From positions 16,267,298 through 16,331,297 of the forward strand of contig OX465583.1 of assembly GCA_950022655.1 (NCBI GenBank): a stretch of DNA of 64,000 bases. Reading direction: 5' to 3'. Shown here one piece after another: positions 44,372 through 56,379 of the stretch. The notes beneath the pieces were generated by a model. That model made no database searches. It saw only the letters and a program-made list of their open reading frames with translations, and was not told the DNA's origin. The translations under genes and the position numbers were made by a program. Numbering within the stretch: the stretch's first letter is position 1; each line of letters opens with the position of its first letter. The stretch comes from Alentia gelatinosa. Its lineage: Eukaryota; Annelida; Polychaeta; Phyllodocida; Polynoidae.

Positions 44372-45754
44372 ATGTTCGCCTGACTACCCGGAGCACAGTC
44401 AGTGTTACTCTGTCGAGGTCGGTACACTTGTGTATCCTTACACCCCCAGGGAAATATGTAAAAGTCACGTGACCCACACGAAATAGTTCCCGAAGGACTA
44501 CTGCAAGAATGGAGTAATGCGCCCTTTTGGTTTCCTCATAATAGAGGGGAATACATCAAACCCTAGCATGACTTACACCCAGTGCGCACTTTTCTGTTCA
44601 GTGCAGAAATACTCTCAGACCTTCGTTGTAGTGTATTATTGCGCCTAGTAGACTGACCTATAAAGACATGTGTTGGGGAGTAGTCTGTTCTATATTTGGC
44701 TCTCGGATGTAGTTTTCAGCCCAGTTGGACGCTCATTTGATACTTCCATACTATGTTCCAAGTAAATGGTAATTAGTTTGTGTATGCATTGTATGATTTG
44801 AATTTATTGCAGAGAGCTATTGACGTATTTAAAAGGGGGAGATTTTATCATCTAAGACACTGTGAATGCCCAGGAATCCGCGGTTAATTAAGCCTTGTTC
44901 ATTTGTTGCCTTAAAACACTGTCAATCCACTCAAAGATGAAACAAAGACTGCTATGAATTAAAAGACAAAATGGCAGAATTATTTAAGAATCACTGTTGA
45001 CTGTACTATTTACTGAATTCACATGATTTCGTCTAGATCTCTTATGACCTTTTCATGTTCAGAATACAGTAGAACTGTTATTGGTGGGCAGCCAAATAAG
45101 AGGGACACCACAATCCACGACATAGCAGAATCACCACATCCAGTTTACTTTATATTCATGTAATCCTTAAAGAACTTTGTTGACACCATAATTGTTCTGA
45201 TTGAGGTATAAAGCCCAAAACACATCTACCAATTCAGGGTGGAATGATTAGTTCCCAAATCGTATAGGAGTCGGTAAACTTGTCGAAGGCAAATTACGTA
45301 ACCCCTCGGCCCGTTTCAGCCACCCAATCAGGGGCCATTTGTCAACGTTCCGTTTTCAGTGACTGAATTTATCAACATGTTGAAGAACTTTTGGTGAGCG
45401 ATTCAGGAACATCGAACGACAACTTGTTCTGACAGATAGAATGGCCATATTGTTGTGCGACAGAGGGATAGATCCTGGCCGCTGATTGGATAGTTCATCT
45501 CCAATTTTATCAATGAATGCTACGCCTGTGCCACAATGTTCCTAATATACTTGATTATTCATTGTTTTTTAATTATCTTAATTCAATGGTGAAAGAAATA
45601 CAAAGAGTGAGATGAAGACTTTACTACAGAAGGAAAAGTAAGCGGGATAATGTGGACCAAAATCTAAATGCTAAATTGTCTCTAGAAAACTGGCCATTAG
45701 TGCGTGATGGAAATAACACATGCATTGAGATCTGTAGCAGCTGAAAACATGCCA
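44372..45754. other. Intergenic, nothing recognised
   Basis: AT-rich DNA with no gene seen. Confidence 0.4.
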
Positions 45755-46235
45755 TTATCGTTGTGGACTAATCTCAGAAGTGCTGAGTGAGATAACGTAG
45801 CAAATCAAAATCAATGGTGTTCAATGTATTTCCAGAAGTTGCGTATCGAGTGGGGTTTACATTTGATCTCAATCCTATATCGAAAACCAACTCAAACAAG
45901 AGTTGAGGTCTGGCCTTCTTTATTGCTGAACATGTATGTTTATGTCTGCTTGGACATGACTTGATTTTCTTGTATACTGCAATAGATGACTGATTTTTTT
46001 TCTTATATCAATATGTGATGTAAATTGTTTGGAGCATCAATGAAAACTTATCCTCAAAAGAAATATCACTGAATGATCGGCCATGTTAACGTTTGTGACA
46101 TCATCGCCCACTGGTTGTATTTTTTGTACACTATTCCATGGGCGTTGAGTATTAGCTTTCAGTATTCAGTTTGTGGGGGAAAAATATCAGGGTTGAAATA
46201 AAAAGAGAGATTTGCGGAACTTTCCTGTGTCAGGA
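45755..46235. repeat. Dispersed repeat, copy 2 (partner at 8395-8655)
   Basis: Same orientation and block order as 8395-8655, with an insertion of about 190 bp in the middle. Confidence 0.55.
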
Positions 46236-46759
46236 AGAGGTAGGGGTGGGTTTACAAATTTGTGAGCTGTCTTCATGGTGTCAGGGCGCGTCGGTGAGAG
46301 TTAGGAGGGGTACGGTTCATGCTTCACTGACCACGCTTTGAAGTCAAATATCTGTTTGTATCCCATGACTAGTCAACCGTGTCGTGCTCATCCAAAATGA
46401 CCGACCTTCCCCAAAGTGGCCCCTGACATTTAATCACTATTGACAGCTTGAAAAGATCACTATAATCATGAACAAAGTAACAATACACTTGATGTGGTAA
46501 AGGGTTTCCCTCAAAGGTGCTCTCCACCAAAACTTACAGGCATATCTTAGGAAGAGTTACATGGTTTCAGTCAGCTGTTAGGATTCTTATTTGCCCGTTC
46601 TCTCGTGTCACGGCTATTCTTCGATGTCATTGGTTTACATTCAATCATAATAGAATGTTCGGAATAACGTACATAAGGAGTGCAGGATATTTAAAGGGAA
46701 GCTCTCAAGACTTTGTGAAGTTCCTTTATTCTCCACACATTATCTATAGACTAACACAT
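46236..46759. other. Unique sequence
   Basis: Nothing recognised. Confidence 0.4.
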
Positions 46760-46815
46760 GCTCTGTGATTGGCTAATAATCAGAAGCAGCCTCTGTGATT
46801 GGCTAATAATCAGAA
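46760..46815. repeat. Tandem duplication with CCAAT-type motif
   Basis: CTCTGTGATTGGCTAATAAT CAGAA is present twice, each with ATTGGCTAAT (CCAAT box in inverse). It lies just upstream of a CpG-rich stretch. Confidence 0.8.
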
Positions 46816-47280
46816 AACATTTTCCCCGTGTTCAGTGGCGTCCCCTGACGTCAGATAGGGTGAGGCGACGTTTATAGCTCCATCAGAATGACCGTGGAAG
46901 GCATGCCGGGAAGGCAACGATCGAAAACAGACGGGAAATTAAGCGCACTTGTCAACCCGCAGGGCGCAAGCGCTCAACTGGACGCCGATGGTATTGACAG
47001 CGGTAACCTAGCAACGGGCACATGCGCAGTGCCGAATCGCCGACCTGTCAGCGCCCAACAGATGCACTTGATACATGACGGCTTTATCGTGCAGGTCGCC
47101 CACTCTCAAAATAAACACTGCCCTGTTGCTGCAAGATTATCACTTCTTCCTTAGCCCGGCTATCATAATTGAACTTCTCTCCATCTGCAGCGCCCTGTCC
47201 CCATCGTCCTATCCCTCCTATCCCTGGTCCGTACCCACGTCCCCTGCCCTGAGAGCAGGACCACTTAGCTGTCGGCATGT
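46816..47280. promoter_or_regulatory. GC-rich stretch downstream of duplicated CCAAT boxes
   Basis: CCCCTGACGTCAGATAGG (CRE TGACGTCA, about 46848), ACATGCGCAGTG (NRF1-like, about 47020) and several CpG. With the duplicated CCAAT motif this resembles a promoter, but I see no exon. Confidence 0.4.
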
Positions 47281-48039
47281 CAGTGTTATTGTTTCTACAT
47301 ACGGTATTACAAATCATAATAGCCTGTTTCTACCTGCCGACGTTTTTGCCTCCGATGAATCTATCGGACGCCAGAAATGTATTTATATTCTTTTTCTTAA
47401 AAATTAGTAAGTGGAAAGAGAAAATAGAAAAAGTCAGCGACCGATCTATGTTCGGATTTTTTACGTTCTGGAGCAAAATTGTCACACGGTTTAATTTTGT
47501 CTGGAATTGTGATTTCAGCAAGAATGATACAAAGTCAGTCAGTAGGTGGGAATAGACCATAGGTAAACAAAATCATCGATCCTTGGTTCGGAATCTTTCG
47601 GGTTCGTAGATTGGTCGCTGACCTTTTACTTATTCTTTTTCCACTATGAAGAGTCTAACCAATTTTTCTAAAAAAAAAAAAAATTTCAACTAGAGTTCGA
47701 GTTAGGCCAGAACAGCTGGCCTATCTTCCACTCGTTCCACCCCCAATATCATTGATGGAAAATAATGATATTGTAAATAGTAAATGAGATAATTTTTTCG
47801 GTACAAAACTATAATTTATTGCGTAACCTTGAGTGTGGCTCGATCTTATGTATAATATAATTAACTAATTTCCAGAGGCACAACACTACAAAGAACCGTT
47901 TGTAGAAGGAAGAAGGGCATTGGTCACTCTCTTCACCTGACGTCGTGATGCACTTATTTGTCTGCCCATCAGAAAAGTAAAAATAGATTACCTCGCCACC
48001 CTCTCAGTTATACCACGACTTTCCGTGATGTCACCACTA
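47281..48039. other. AT-rich intergenic DNA
   Basis: Two frames of about 90 codons and an A-run at 47672-47684. No domain seen. Confidence 0.4.
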
Positions 48040-48370
48040 TCTCCATGACGTCACAAACAACGAGAACGCACCTAGAGAACCCGTGCGCCCTAGTGCATAA
48101 CCAGAATCTGCCCGCACTTCCGGCTGCCCTGCCGATAGGGGGCGTTACGTGGCGGTGCCCGGGGCAGGCCGTTCGTTCACGGTCAGTGGCGGCCATCTTG
48201 TTTGACAGTTTGTTTGGTTTTCTGTGCGCCCTGTAATCAGCTGAAGCTGGTTCCGGCGAGCCGTGAGACCAGCGCCATATCCGCCATTACCCAGGCTGAT
48301 TCCCGGCCTGCCCTTAATGTCCTCCAGAGCATCTGATGGAGAACCAGCGAAGGTCAAACCCTCATGTGAC
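48040..48370. promoter_or_regulatory. Promoter-like GC island (ETS, CTCF-like, YY1)
   Basis: CCGCACTTCCGGCTG (about 48113), GATAGGGGGCGTTACG (about 48135) and GGCGGCCATCTTGTTTG (YY1 consensus, about 48187) in a short CpG-rich span. This motif set is typical of TATA-less promoters. No downstream exon recognised. Confidence 0.45.
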
Positions 48371-49620
48371 GTTTTTATGTAAACTGTTTACAAAAAGCTT
48401 AAAAACTAGTCATCCTATTTCATTATTGGTTGGTTCATTAAATAGCATGATCGTGTGATATAAAAGAAATATCTTAAGGCGTTGTTTCTAAAATTGGAAA
48501 TATAACCCCAAAAAGCAAATTGTAACGTTGGGTTCACACATAGAGACTAGTGTACCTGAGACGGGTGTACTTCACACCTTTCCCTAAGTCTCAGTCAATT
48601 CTCCTTTCGTACAAAGTTCTCATGCTAAGGTTCTTCAACCAGTCTCAAGGGAAAATGGTGAATTTGATTCACATGGTAGGACATACCTGGTACATAATCT
48701 CAGACATAGTTCCAGTGAAAACTTCCCCTGGAACTCAAGTACCCTTGAGGTGAGTGGTGTGACAAACATGTGATCATGCTTGCTGACTTCCTATTGGCTA
48801 TGTTAGGTAATTAGTCGGCGTCTCAGCAGTGGGTCAATTTGTCTCACCAAATTGCCCCTGTAATTTTTAACTTAAACAGGTTTAAAATCAAAATCCCATG
48901 GGATTCTGTAACTTGTCAGGGGTAATTGTCGCTTACAAATGCAGTGGAAAAAACCTTTCTCAGGGAATTGGAATCCTACCATTCAGACGAAGAGATTGTG
49001 TTCCAGTATCAAATCTCTGCAAGATTGCAAGATTTGTCTCAGACAAACACCCTGTGAGGTACACAAATCCTACCGAGTAAATCCCACTTAAGACCGCCAG
49101 CATTGGCCTATGCTTCTTCAGGTGAAAAGAAATATTAGATAAAGAGAACTATATCGTCGCTAATACAACATCCCGGGCCTCAGTTTATTTAAATCATATG
49201 CATTCTATAAGAATTTACAGTTCTTCCATATTAGTGTTACGAAAACCAACGGATTTCTTTTTTTTTATGTTCTTTATTTAGACTGCGAGGGCATCGGCCG
49301 TGAGGCCGGTATTACTTGCCCCAACAGTATTGTGGATGGTAGCCAATATACATGTTGATGAGGATGAGATTGATGGTATGAGATCACACAGTGTCGCTAG
49401 ACTATAACTAGAGTGGGGTTATACAAAGTTGAACCTCGCCCTTTCCAGGCCCACCTCTCCCATTTTCCCGACCCCGTTGTTGTGTTTTCCTTCCAGTTGG
49501 TCCAGTTTTCACCACTCAGAGTCTGTTAAGGTGGGAGAGACAGAGAAGCGTCAGCGGCCAAGTTCGCACACTGTGATGGTTTATAAAGCAACAGCTGCTG
49601 TCAGTGTCTGGCTTGCTTAT
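48371..49620. other. Intergenic, nothing recognised
   Basis: Mixed composition, no domain or RNA gene seen. Confidence 0.4.
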
Positions 49621-49910
49621 CTAGGTTTACATTGTGTTAACTTTGTCTAGATGTGTTCACATTGTGTTTGACTATGTTGATATCGTGTTTAACTTCATTA
49701 CGCTGTGTTCACATTGTGATTTACTTAGTTACATTGACTGGGTTTTTATTGTCGTTAGCTGAATTTCTTTTGTTTTTCATTTGAATCATTATTGCGGTTA
49801 GCTGTTTTTAGATTTTTTTAAACTATGTTTACATAGTTAAACGTGTGTAATTGTATCTAATTGTGTTGGCATTATTTTAGGTGTGTTTACATGTGTTTAA
49901 ATGTGTACAT
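49621..49910. repeat. Degenerate GTGTTTACATTGTG repeat
   Basis: GTTTACATTGTGTTAACTTT, GTGTTCACATTGTG and GTGTTTACATGTG words recur at roughly 22-35 bp. Confidence 0.6.
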
Positions 49911-50373
49911 GATGTATTTAACTGACCTTTACCCAGCAGAACCTTTAGATAGGGTGACCATTTCCCAGAGAAAATTTTCATCATCACATAAGTCGATTGT
50001 AGAAAGTTTATTGTGTGATTGTTGCTATCTCTTATTGTCTCCTCTTTTTTATTTCTCTTTTGTTGATTCATCTTTAAGGGCTTTTTGAAAGTGTTTCGTG
50101 TATTTATGAGGATGGTAAAGAAGTTATGATCAATTTTGTTTCTCATTACCATCCTGCTTTATCAATGGATATGATACTGGGAATGTCTAAGGTCAATGTA
50201 TCGTGTAAAAAACAAACAATCGAACAGAATAATTACCAGCTTAGATAAAATATTCTAGGAGGCAAATATTGGCGAAACGTTGGTTCAATAAATACTGTAA
50301 CATCATCAGTAAAACCAGTTCACACTAATTTTGTTTTGTATTGGATCTTAATACACAATGAACAAAATAATTA

Positions 50374-50452
50374 CAAAGTTTTATTTGGCCATCGGGGCAG
50401 CTTGGTGTACGTGGCTGAAATCTGACAGAGGTCTGAACAGAGGGACGTGACT
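50374..50452. repeat. 79-bp repeat, copy 1 (partner at 51410-51488)
   Basis: From CAAAGTTTTATTTGGCC to GAGGGACGTGACT. Only two mismatches by eye against 51410-51488, same orientation. Confidence 0.92.
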
Positions 50453-51409
50453 CTTGTGCTATGGGCATTATTCTTAATATTTTACCTTATTATGACAGAC
50501 CAGCTGTTACCCTGTAAATTCTGTCACCGCCCCCCCCCCTACCCCACCCACAAAGTGAGACACAATGGGCCACATGTCCTGAAATCCCCATCATACTTCT
50601 ACCTGTTCCAAAAAGGTGTATGCTTTGATCCGACACGGTACTACTTTATCAAGGCCTTGTGTTATCGTAATTATTTATATAATATTGACCTCATTACATA
50701 ACAAATAAGAAGTGACACAGGAGTTGGCGGTAATTAATTACATAGTAATTAACAAATATCAGGCTTTATTTAATTTGATATACAATGAGCATAAAACTCA
50801 TAAACCTGCCACAAAGTGATACATACAATTGGGCTGATTCCCAAGTAAAATTTAAAAAATTTTCCCGAGCGGGAGAAAACACCAGTGAGTTGGTCGAGGA
50901 GTGGATGAAGAGTGAGGGAAACCGTTATGAGCAGCTCACTCCACGCGTAAGGAACCATCCACGTGGAAACTGCATTTACTACAGTTACTTCCCGGACAAC
51001 GGAAGTAGATAAGACTCTGAGGTGAATAATAGATACATTTCCATTCGGTATTTATATGTATATATCTAGATATATAATAATAAATCTTGACTTAATATAA
51101 TGACCGTCTGAAAATCTTATAACATTTTGCAATGATATTGTATGTAATATACTCCTGGATTGAGACTATCAGTTTGTTTTTCTAGACATCCTCCGCTTTA
51201 ATGGAGAAACATTCGTCTGTTCCGGTTTATCTAGTAACCTTTTATTTCTACGTTATCGTTCGCTTGTTGTTGTTTCTATTTGAATGATAAGTATTGTAAC
51301 AAAATGACCAGCAAAACATTATTAAACGACGGTTTATTTACTTTAGGGTTGTGATGAATAAATCGTTGCCCATCCACATAGAAAGATAAAGACATATACA
51401 ATATTTTGT
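50453..51409. other. Intergenic between the 79-bp repeats
   Basis: A short C-run near 50529, otherwise AT-rich. No gene recognised. Confidence 0.4.
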
Positions 51410-51488
51410 CAAAGTTTTATTTGGCCATCGGGGCAGCTTGGTGTACGTGGGTGAAATCCGACAGAGGTCTGAACAGAGGGACGTGACT
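51410..51488. repeat. 79-bp repeat, copy 2
   Basis: Near-identical to 50374-50452; sharp edges on both sides. Confidence 0.92.
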
Positions 51489-51654
51489 GGCGACTCACAC
51501 AAACTGCACACGTTCTCAGGTGTCGAGGTGGGCCAGCTCCTCGCTTCTTTGTTGATATTGATGTACAGTCTACGGACTACTCAGAACTGCTCAGGTCTGC
51601 TCACACCCGCCTACCCAACGACAATATTTGTAAACAACAGGGTGGAAGGGCAAG

Positions 51655-52190
51655 AGACAGGGTAGGAAGCATGCGGCGGGTGGCAGGCGGCGGGCAGCAG
51701 ACAGCAGACAGTAGGCGGCAGGTGGCAGCAGAGGGTAGCAGCTTGAAGGAGGATGGTGGCAGATTAGAGGCAGTGGGTGGCAGGTGTCGGCTGGCAGGTG
51801 TCAGGAGAAGGAAGGAAGGCAGAGGATTGCAGGTGGAAGGTATGGTGACCGACAGTAGAAGGGCAGCATGTAGCATACTGCAAGTAGCGATGGAGGATGG
51901 GTGGCAGGAGGCAGGAGCAGGTAGTTGTTAACAGGTGGCAGGCGGTGGCCAAGTGGAGGGTAGAATGTAGAGGGCAGGCTGCACAGAACGAGCAGTCTCT
52001 GGAATGTAGAGGGTGGGCAAAGGGCAAAGAGTGTCATGCGGCAGACTGAGAACAAGCTGAAGGATGAGGGATAAGGTTGGCAGGCTGATGGCAGAGACAA
52101 AGGGTGGCGTAGGGCCAGTGGCAGGTAGGCGGCAGGGAGTGGGTAGCAGGTGGCAGGTGGCAGGCTGGGGAATTTGGGCGGAGTGTACAG
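51655..52190. repeat. GGCAGGTGGCAG degenerate array
   Basis: GGTGGCAGGYGGCAG, GCAGACAGCAGACAG and AGGGCAGGC words recur without a strict period. Open frames on both strands are artefacts. Confidence 0.75.
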
Positions 52191-52289
52191 GGCGGGCGGC
52201 GGTAGGACAGCGGCGCACGGCCGTAGCAACTCTGGTCCGCTGAGGTTTCTGTAGGCGGCGTGGACCGTGGGACCCACGAGCCGCTCTGC

Positions 52290-53110
52290 GAGCTGTACTG
52301 TTAACTGTATTGTAAGCTATACTATTAACCATATTGTATGTTGCACTGTATGTTGCACGGCGGACTGTACTGTGAGCTGGTCTGCGGGCTGTATTGTTGT
52401 TTGAGCTACTCTGTGAACTGTAATATGGACTATTCTGTGAGCTGTACTATTCTGGGAGTTGTAATGTGAGCTGCTCTCTGGGCTATACTGTAAGCTGTGT
52501 TGTGTGCTGTACTGTGAGCTGTAATGTGAGCGGTAATGTGAGCTTTACTCTATAGGGTGAGCCGTGCTGTGAGCTGTACTGTGAGTTCTACTGTAAGCTT
52601 TACTGTGACCTGTACTGTTGTGTGAGCTGAGCTGTGAGCCCTACCATGAGCTGTGCTGTGTGCTACTCTGTGAGCTATACTGTGAACTGCTCTGGGAGCT
52701 GTATTATCAGCTGTACTGTGTACTACACTGTGAGATCATATGTGAGCTGTATTGTTGTATGAGCTGTACTGCGAACTAATCTGTGAGCTGTTTGTCAGCT
52801 GTACTGTGTACTGCACTGTGTGATCATATGTGAGCTGTATTGTTGTATGAGCTGTACTGCGAACTAATCTGTGAGCTGTTTGTCAGCTGTACTGTGTACT
52901 GCACTGTGTGATCATATGTGAGCTGTATTGTTGTATGAGCTGTACTGCGAACTGCTCTGTGCGCTGTTGTGTTAGCTGTACTGTTTACTGCAGTATGAGA
53001 TCTTTGAGCTGTTCTGTTGTATGAGGCGCACTGTGAGCTGTAATATGGACTGCTCTGAGAGATAACCTTTGAACTGCACTGTTGTATGAGGTGTACTGTG
53101 AGATGCTCTT
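52290..53110. repeat. GTGAGCTGTACT array with 88-bp higher-order repeats
   Basis: Units of about 10-11 bp, (G)TGAGCTGTACT. Inside it an 88-bp segment starting GATCATATGTGAGCTG is repeated at 52734, 52822 and 52910. Confidence 0.9.
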
Positions 53111-53445
53111 TGAGCATCTCTCGCCTCCCGGGGTTTGACCCCAGTCTCACTGCTGTGTTCTACATGCATTGTAAGTAGATCCGACACGAGTTTTGATTCC
53201 TCACAAAGGAACATATTCTCTACCCGGGACACTTATCCCCCACAGATACAATATCAAAGGCATGATGCACTGAAAAAATACTGGAATGCAACTCACAGGG
53301 TCCAAGGTTCGGTTCCAAATTCCCCCTCCACTCCTGATGAATCTAACCTTGTCCTGGTGATAGAGTAAGGTCTTTTTATTATATACCCACGCCGTATATA
53401 CTGTAAATACGCACCGTTTGGCAATATAACGCAAAAATACTGTAC
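53111..53445. other. Unique spacer
   Basis: GGGGTTTGACCCC (about 53119) is a small hairpin; otherwise nothing recognised. Confidence 0.4.
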
Positions 53446-53449
53446 GGAC

Positions 53450-53463
53450 CACTGGTCCGTACA
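53450..53463. repeat. GTACGGACCA-C-TGGTCCGTAC palindrome region
   Basis: Ten-base arms around a single central C, at about 53443-53463. GTATATAC-type hairpins lie near it. Confidence 0.7.
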
Positions 53464-53571
53464 TTAAAATACGGACCACCTTGCCATACACGTTTATTGA
53501 GATATTGGTTGTTAAGCTGAATGAATTTTTCTTTTTTTAATTTCGGGTATATAGTAAAGATAAAACGTCCA

Positions 53572-53682
53572 ACCCTGCTGTACAATTCACAGAACGAGAT
53601 GGTAATTTACAGTTTGTACGGAATTTGGCGTAAACGCCTTGGTTCGTACCATCTCGTTCTGTGAATTGTACAGCATGGTCAG
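53572..53682. repeat. Hairpin with about 40-bp arms
   Basis: The left arm includes CTGTACAATTCACAGAACGA GATGG and pairs perfectly over 25 bp with the right arm (53650-53674). An imperfect AACGTCC...GGACGTT extends outside. Loop of about 48 bp. Likely a small foldback element. Confidence 0.85.
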
Positions 53683-54480
53683 GACGTTCTATATAATTAC
53701 CACAAGGCCTGACACACTTACGGTACAGTGTGATATAACTATAGCATATCGTTGACACTCCGATGTATATGGTCTAATATGGGCTATTTCCACTTGCGGA
53801 TCTCGCGATGAATTACATTCTGTGAATTTAAACTGTTTTCTTCGCATTTTTCAATTCAGTAATCATGAAAGTTAGTTACAAATGAGAGTGAAGAGAACGG
53901 GTGAAGAGGACGTAAAGAAATTAGGAAATACCATATAGCTGTTATGTGACTGGAAAACATGACGCTAACCAGCGAGGTAACCTGGAAAACATACGCCATC
54001 TGGTGCCAAAATAAAAGGAGAAAACAGTCAATAAATAAATCAAAATGTAGAAGGGGTGTCGATCTGTTTGGTCGTCGTGGAGGACAAGGTGTCTAGTTGG
54101 TAACGTCTGTGTAAATAGCTCTGTACATATTGCAGACAGATTATACTATAATACCATGGTTTTTACATTCGAGTAAAACTTGTAGGTAATGCGCCCCACA
54201 GTTCATAATTGTAGAAACCCGATGTAGGCACCCTGTATTGTTTATGTAAAGTAGTTCCTAAATTTAAAGTAAAGGCTTGTGCACCTCCATTCGGACAACA
54301 GAGCATGTACTCTTGACTCTTTGTTTTCACGAAATTCAACTGACTTACAAAGTTTTACCAAGGCCTTTTTATCTCTCTTAAACAAGCTCAGTCTAGGATG
54401 ACACCCAAGATATGTTTGTTCTCACATGAAAGGCTCTATACACATAAGTGAAGGGGGCTTGAGTTTTGACAGTATCCTAT
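53683..54480. other. Intergenic, nothing recognised
   Basis: AT-rich. Includes ACGCCATCTGGTGCC near 53992, a weak CTCF-like word. Confidence 0.4.
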
Positions 54481-54489
54481 TATCACTCA

Positions 54490-54600
54490 CTTACTTGTTC
54501 ACCTCCATTAGTGAAGCACGCTTACTTTTTCAACTCCAGAAGTGAAGACCACCTACTTTTTCACCTCCAACATTGAAGAATACCTTCCCTTGAGTGAATA
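54490..54600. repeat. TACTTTTTCAMCTCCA repeat, about 32-bp units
   Basis: About three units with CACCTCCA..AGTGAAG words. Confidence 0.7.
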
Positions 54601-54689
54601 ATCTATTTTGTTAGACTCATTCTCGGATATAAGGTTAAAATGGTGTAAAAGATATCTAGTAACGTTTAATTCAGTGAGGGGGTCCGGAT

Positions 54690-55040
54690 CACATGACGCC
54701 TGAATCACTCCTAGTTTTCGGTTCCAATTTATCTCCCGCTAGGTGGCGTTCGTGGCGCATGCGTGCTGAGCACAAACCAGAGACCCAGGGTAAGACTAAA
54801 AATGACCTCGGTCCACACTCCGTTCGGAATTTCCGCCCAGTCCACTCCAGAAGCTGTGTATGGGGAGTGTGCGCCTGCGCGGTATTTGCGTCCGGCGAGG
54901 AGGCGATCCGTCAGGTGTAGGTCCGTGTTTACCGCCGCGTTTACTGTAAATAATAAACCACTTTGTGGGGGTTTCTCTGGCCTCGTCCTCCGCTTGCCCG
55001 CGGCTGATGACTCCACCACTGTAAATCACAGCCGTTTAAA
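54690..55040. promoter_or_regulatory. GC island with CTCF-like and NRF1-like sites
   Basis: CCGCTAGGTGGCG (about 54737, CTCF-like) is followed by GTGGCGCATGCGTG (NRF1-like, about 54750), then CpG-rich sequence. Overlapping open frames on both strands are due to composition. Confidence 0.4.
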
Positions 55041-55045
55041 GTCCA

Positions 55046-56077
55046 GTTTACACCTGCCGATTCTGACTACCGATTACAGAATCTGACTCCGCCGACAGAT
55101 TTTTATAAGAGCATATATATGTTATAAATATATTATATTATCAAGGTCCATATACATCTTTCCGCACATTCATAGTTCGCACACTTAATACAAAACTTTT
55201 GGGGTATATAGTTTTTCGTTTTGATCTTTGCGATCTTAATCCTCTTTAAATTTTTGATTATGACAATAGCTGATTTATCTAATTTTTGCTTATTTGACTC
55301 TCATTTGTCACTAAAGACGATTGTCACCCTTGTTTTTCTATTGCTGAGAAAGTTAACGATGTTCTGTTATGAGTCTAGAGTACTTCCCACTTTTTCTCAG
55401 TGATACATTGGAGAATAGAGTTCATGTCTTCATATCCTCTGTTTGACGTTCCCGATAAAATATCAGGAAGAGTAAACAGCAAGATCCCTGAACCTAACAA
55501 CGATACACTTAACATAGGGAAATTTTATGTGGCAGGCCGTGACATAAAGTGTTTTTTATGCCACTAGAGTAATAACAATATTGACCAATCAGAGAGCAGG
55601 ATGTCAGCTACTATGAAAAAAGTTCTATTGGTCGTTGACTCAATATTTATCTTTTTAACAGTAATATAAGCATAGACAGGGTAGGATAAATACGAAACCG
55701 AACTCGAGTTAGACTTGTCAATGTTTATACCATGACGGAAAGGTCTGCTCCTCACTACACCTAACTCTCGTTTGGTTTCTACTAATCACTGACAACGATT
55801 TTTATCATAACCCCTATTCATATAGTGGAACCCTGAAATATATACATTGAACCTTTGTTAATGAAGGGTTAATCTTCGGGGGGTTTTCTTCTTTACACAT
55901 TTGACCGATTCTCATGAATATCAGTCCAATATTCGGTCGTCAGGTGTGAACATTTCAGCTACTTGAAGGATCACCGATAATCGTTATTGCTATTTTTCGG
56001 TAAGCACCACCTCCCGACTATTCTGTTCCCGCTAAAATTTCGGTGCATTTTCCGATTGCAGGTGTGAACTGGCCTAA
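55046..56077. mobile_element. Possible 1-kb element with CCAGTTYACACCTGC ends
   Basis: CCAGTTTACACCTGCCGATT at the left (55046) faces the inverse of GATTGCAGGTGTGAACTGG at the right (ends 56077). Foldback copy D' (about 55500-55780) is nested inside. No transposase, and I could not find a target duplication. Confidence 0.35.
55500..55780. mobile_element. Two-part foldback element, copy D' (arm partly deleted)
   Basis: Closely matches 56603-56934: CTTAACATAGGG, ACTAGAGTAATAACAATATT GACCAATC and GGGTAGGATAAATACGAAAC are shared. The right hairpin arm is shortened (CTAACTCTCGTTTGGTTTCT). Confidence 0.75.
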
Positions 56078-56379
56078 GTGGCGGGGATGTTCCCGGTAGG
56101 GTGGGCTGACTTTACTCAAGGTCTTTCTTATTTCATGAGGTGTTTTGACTGTGTTGTTACAGAGTATGGCACACAAGATGAATACTGGAGAACTGCCCCG
56201 AGACGAAGTCACCCCGGTATTTTCTTGCCCCAAAACGAAGTAGTTTCCCCGTTTGTATCTGATTTTGATAAATGCTTCTATCTACAAAAATCAAAAGTTG
56301 TGAAAAACAAACAGGTATATGATGTTATACAAATATATATAAATATTAAGGAGCTATTCTCTCCTAGGATCCGACCAGC
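56078..56379. other. Open stretch, no domain recognised
   Basis: A frame of 144 codons (56078-56512, + strand) runs from here into the GC-rich patch downstream. No domain or repeat recognised. Chance origin is likely. Confidence 0.3.

Noticed and set aside
51601..52332. Open frames of up to 158 codons on the minus strand
   Set aside because: They lie within the GGCAGGTGGCAG array and have low-complexity composition.
53101..53160. GGGGTTTGACCCC as a tRNA or SINE promoter
   Set aside because: Only a small hairpin; no A box or tRNA fold seen.
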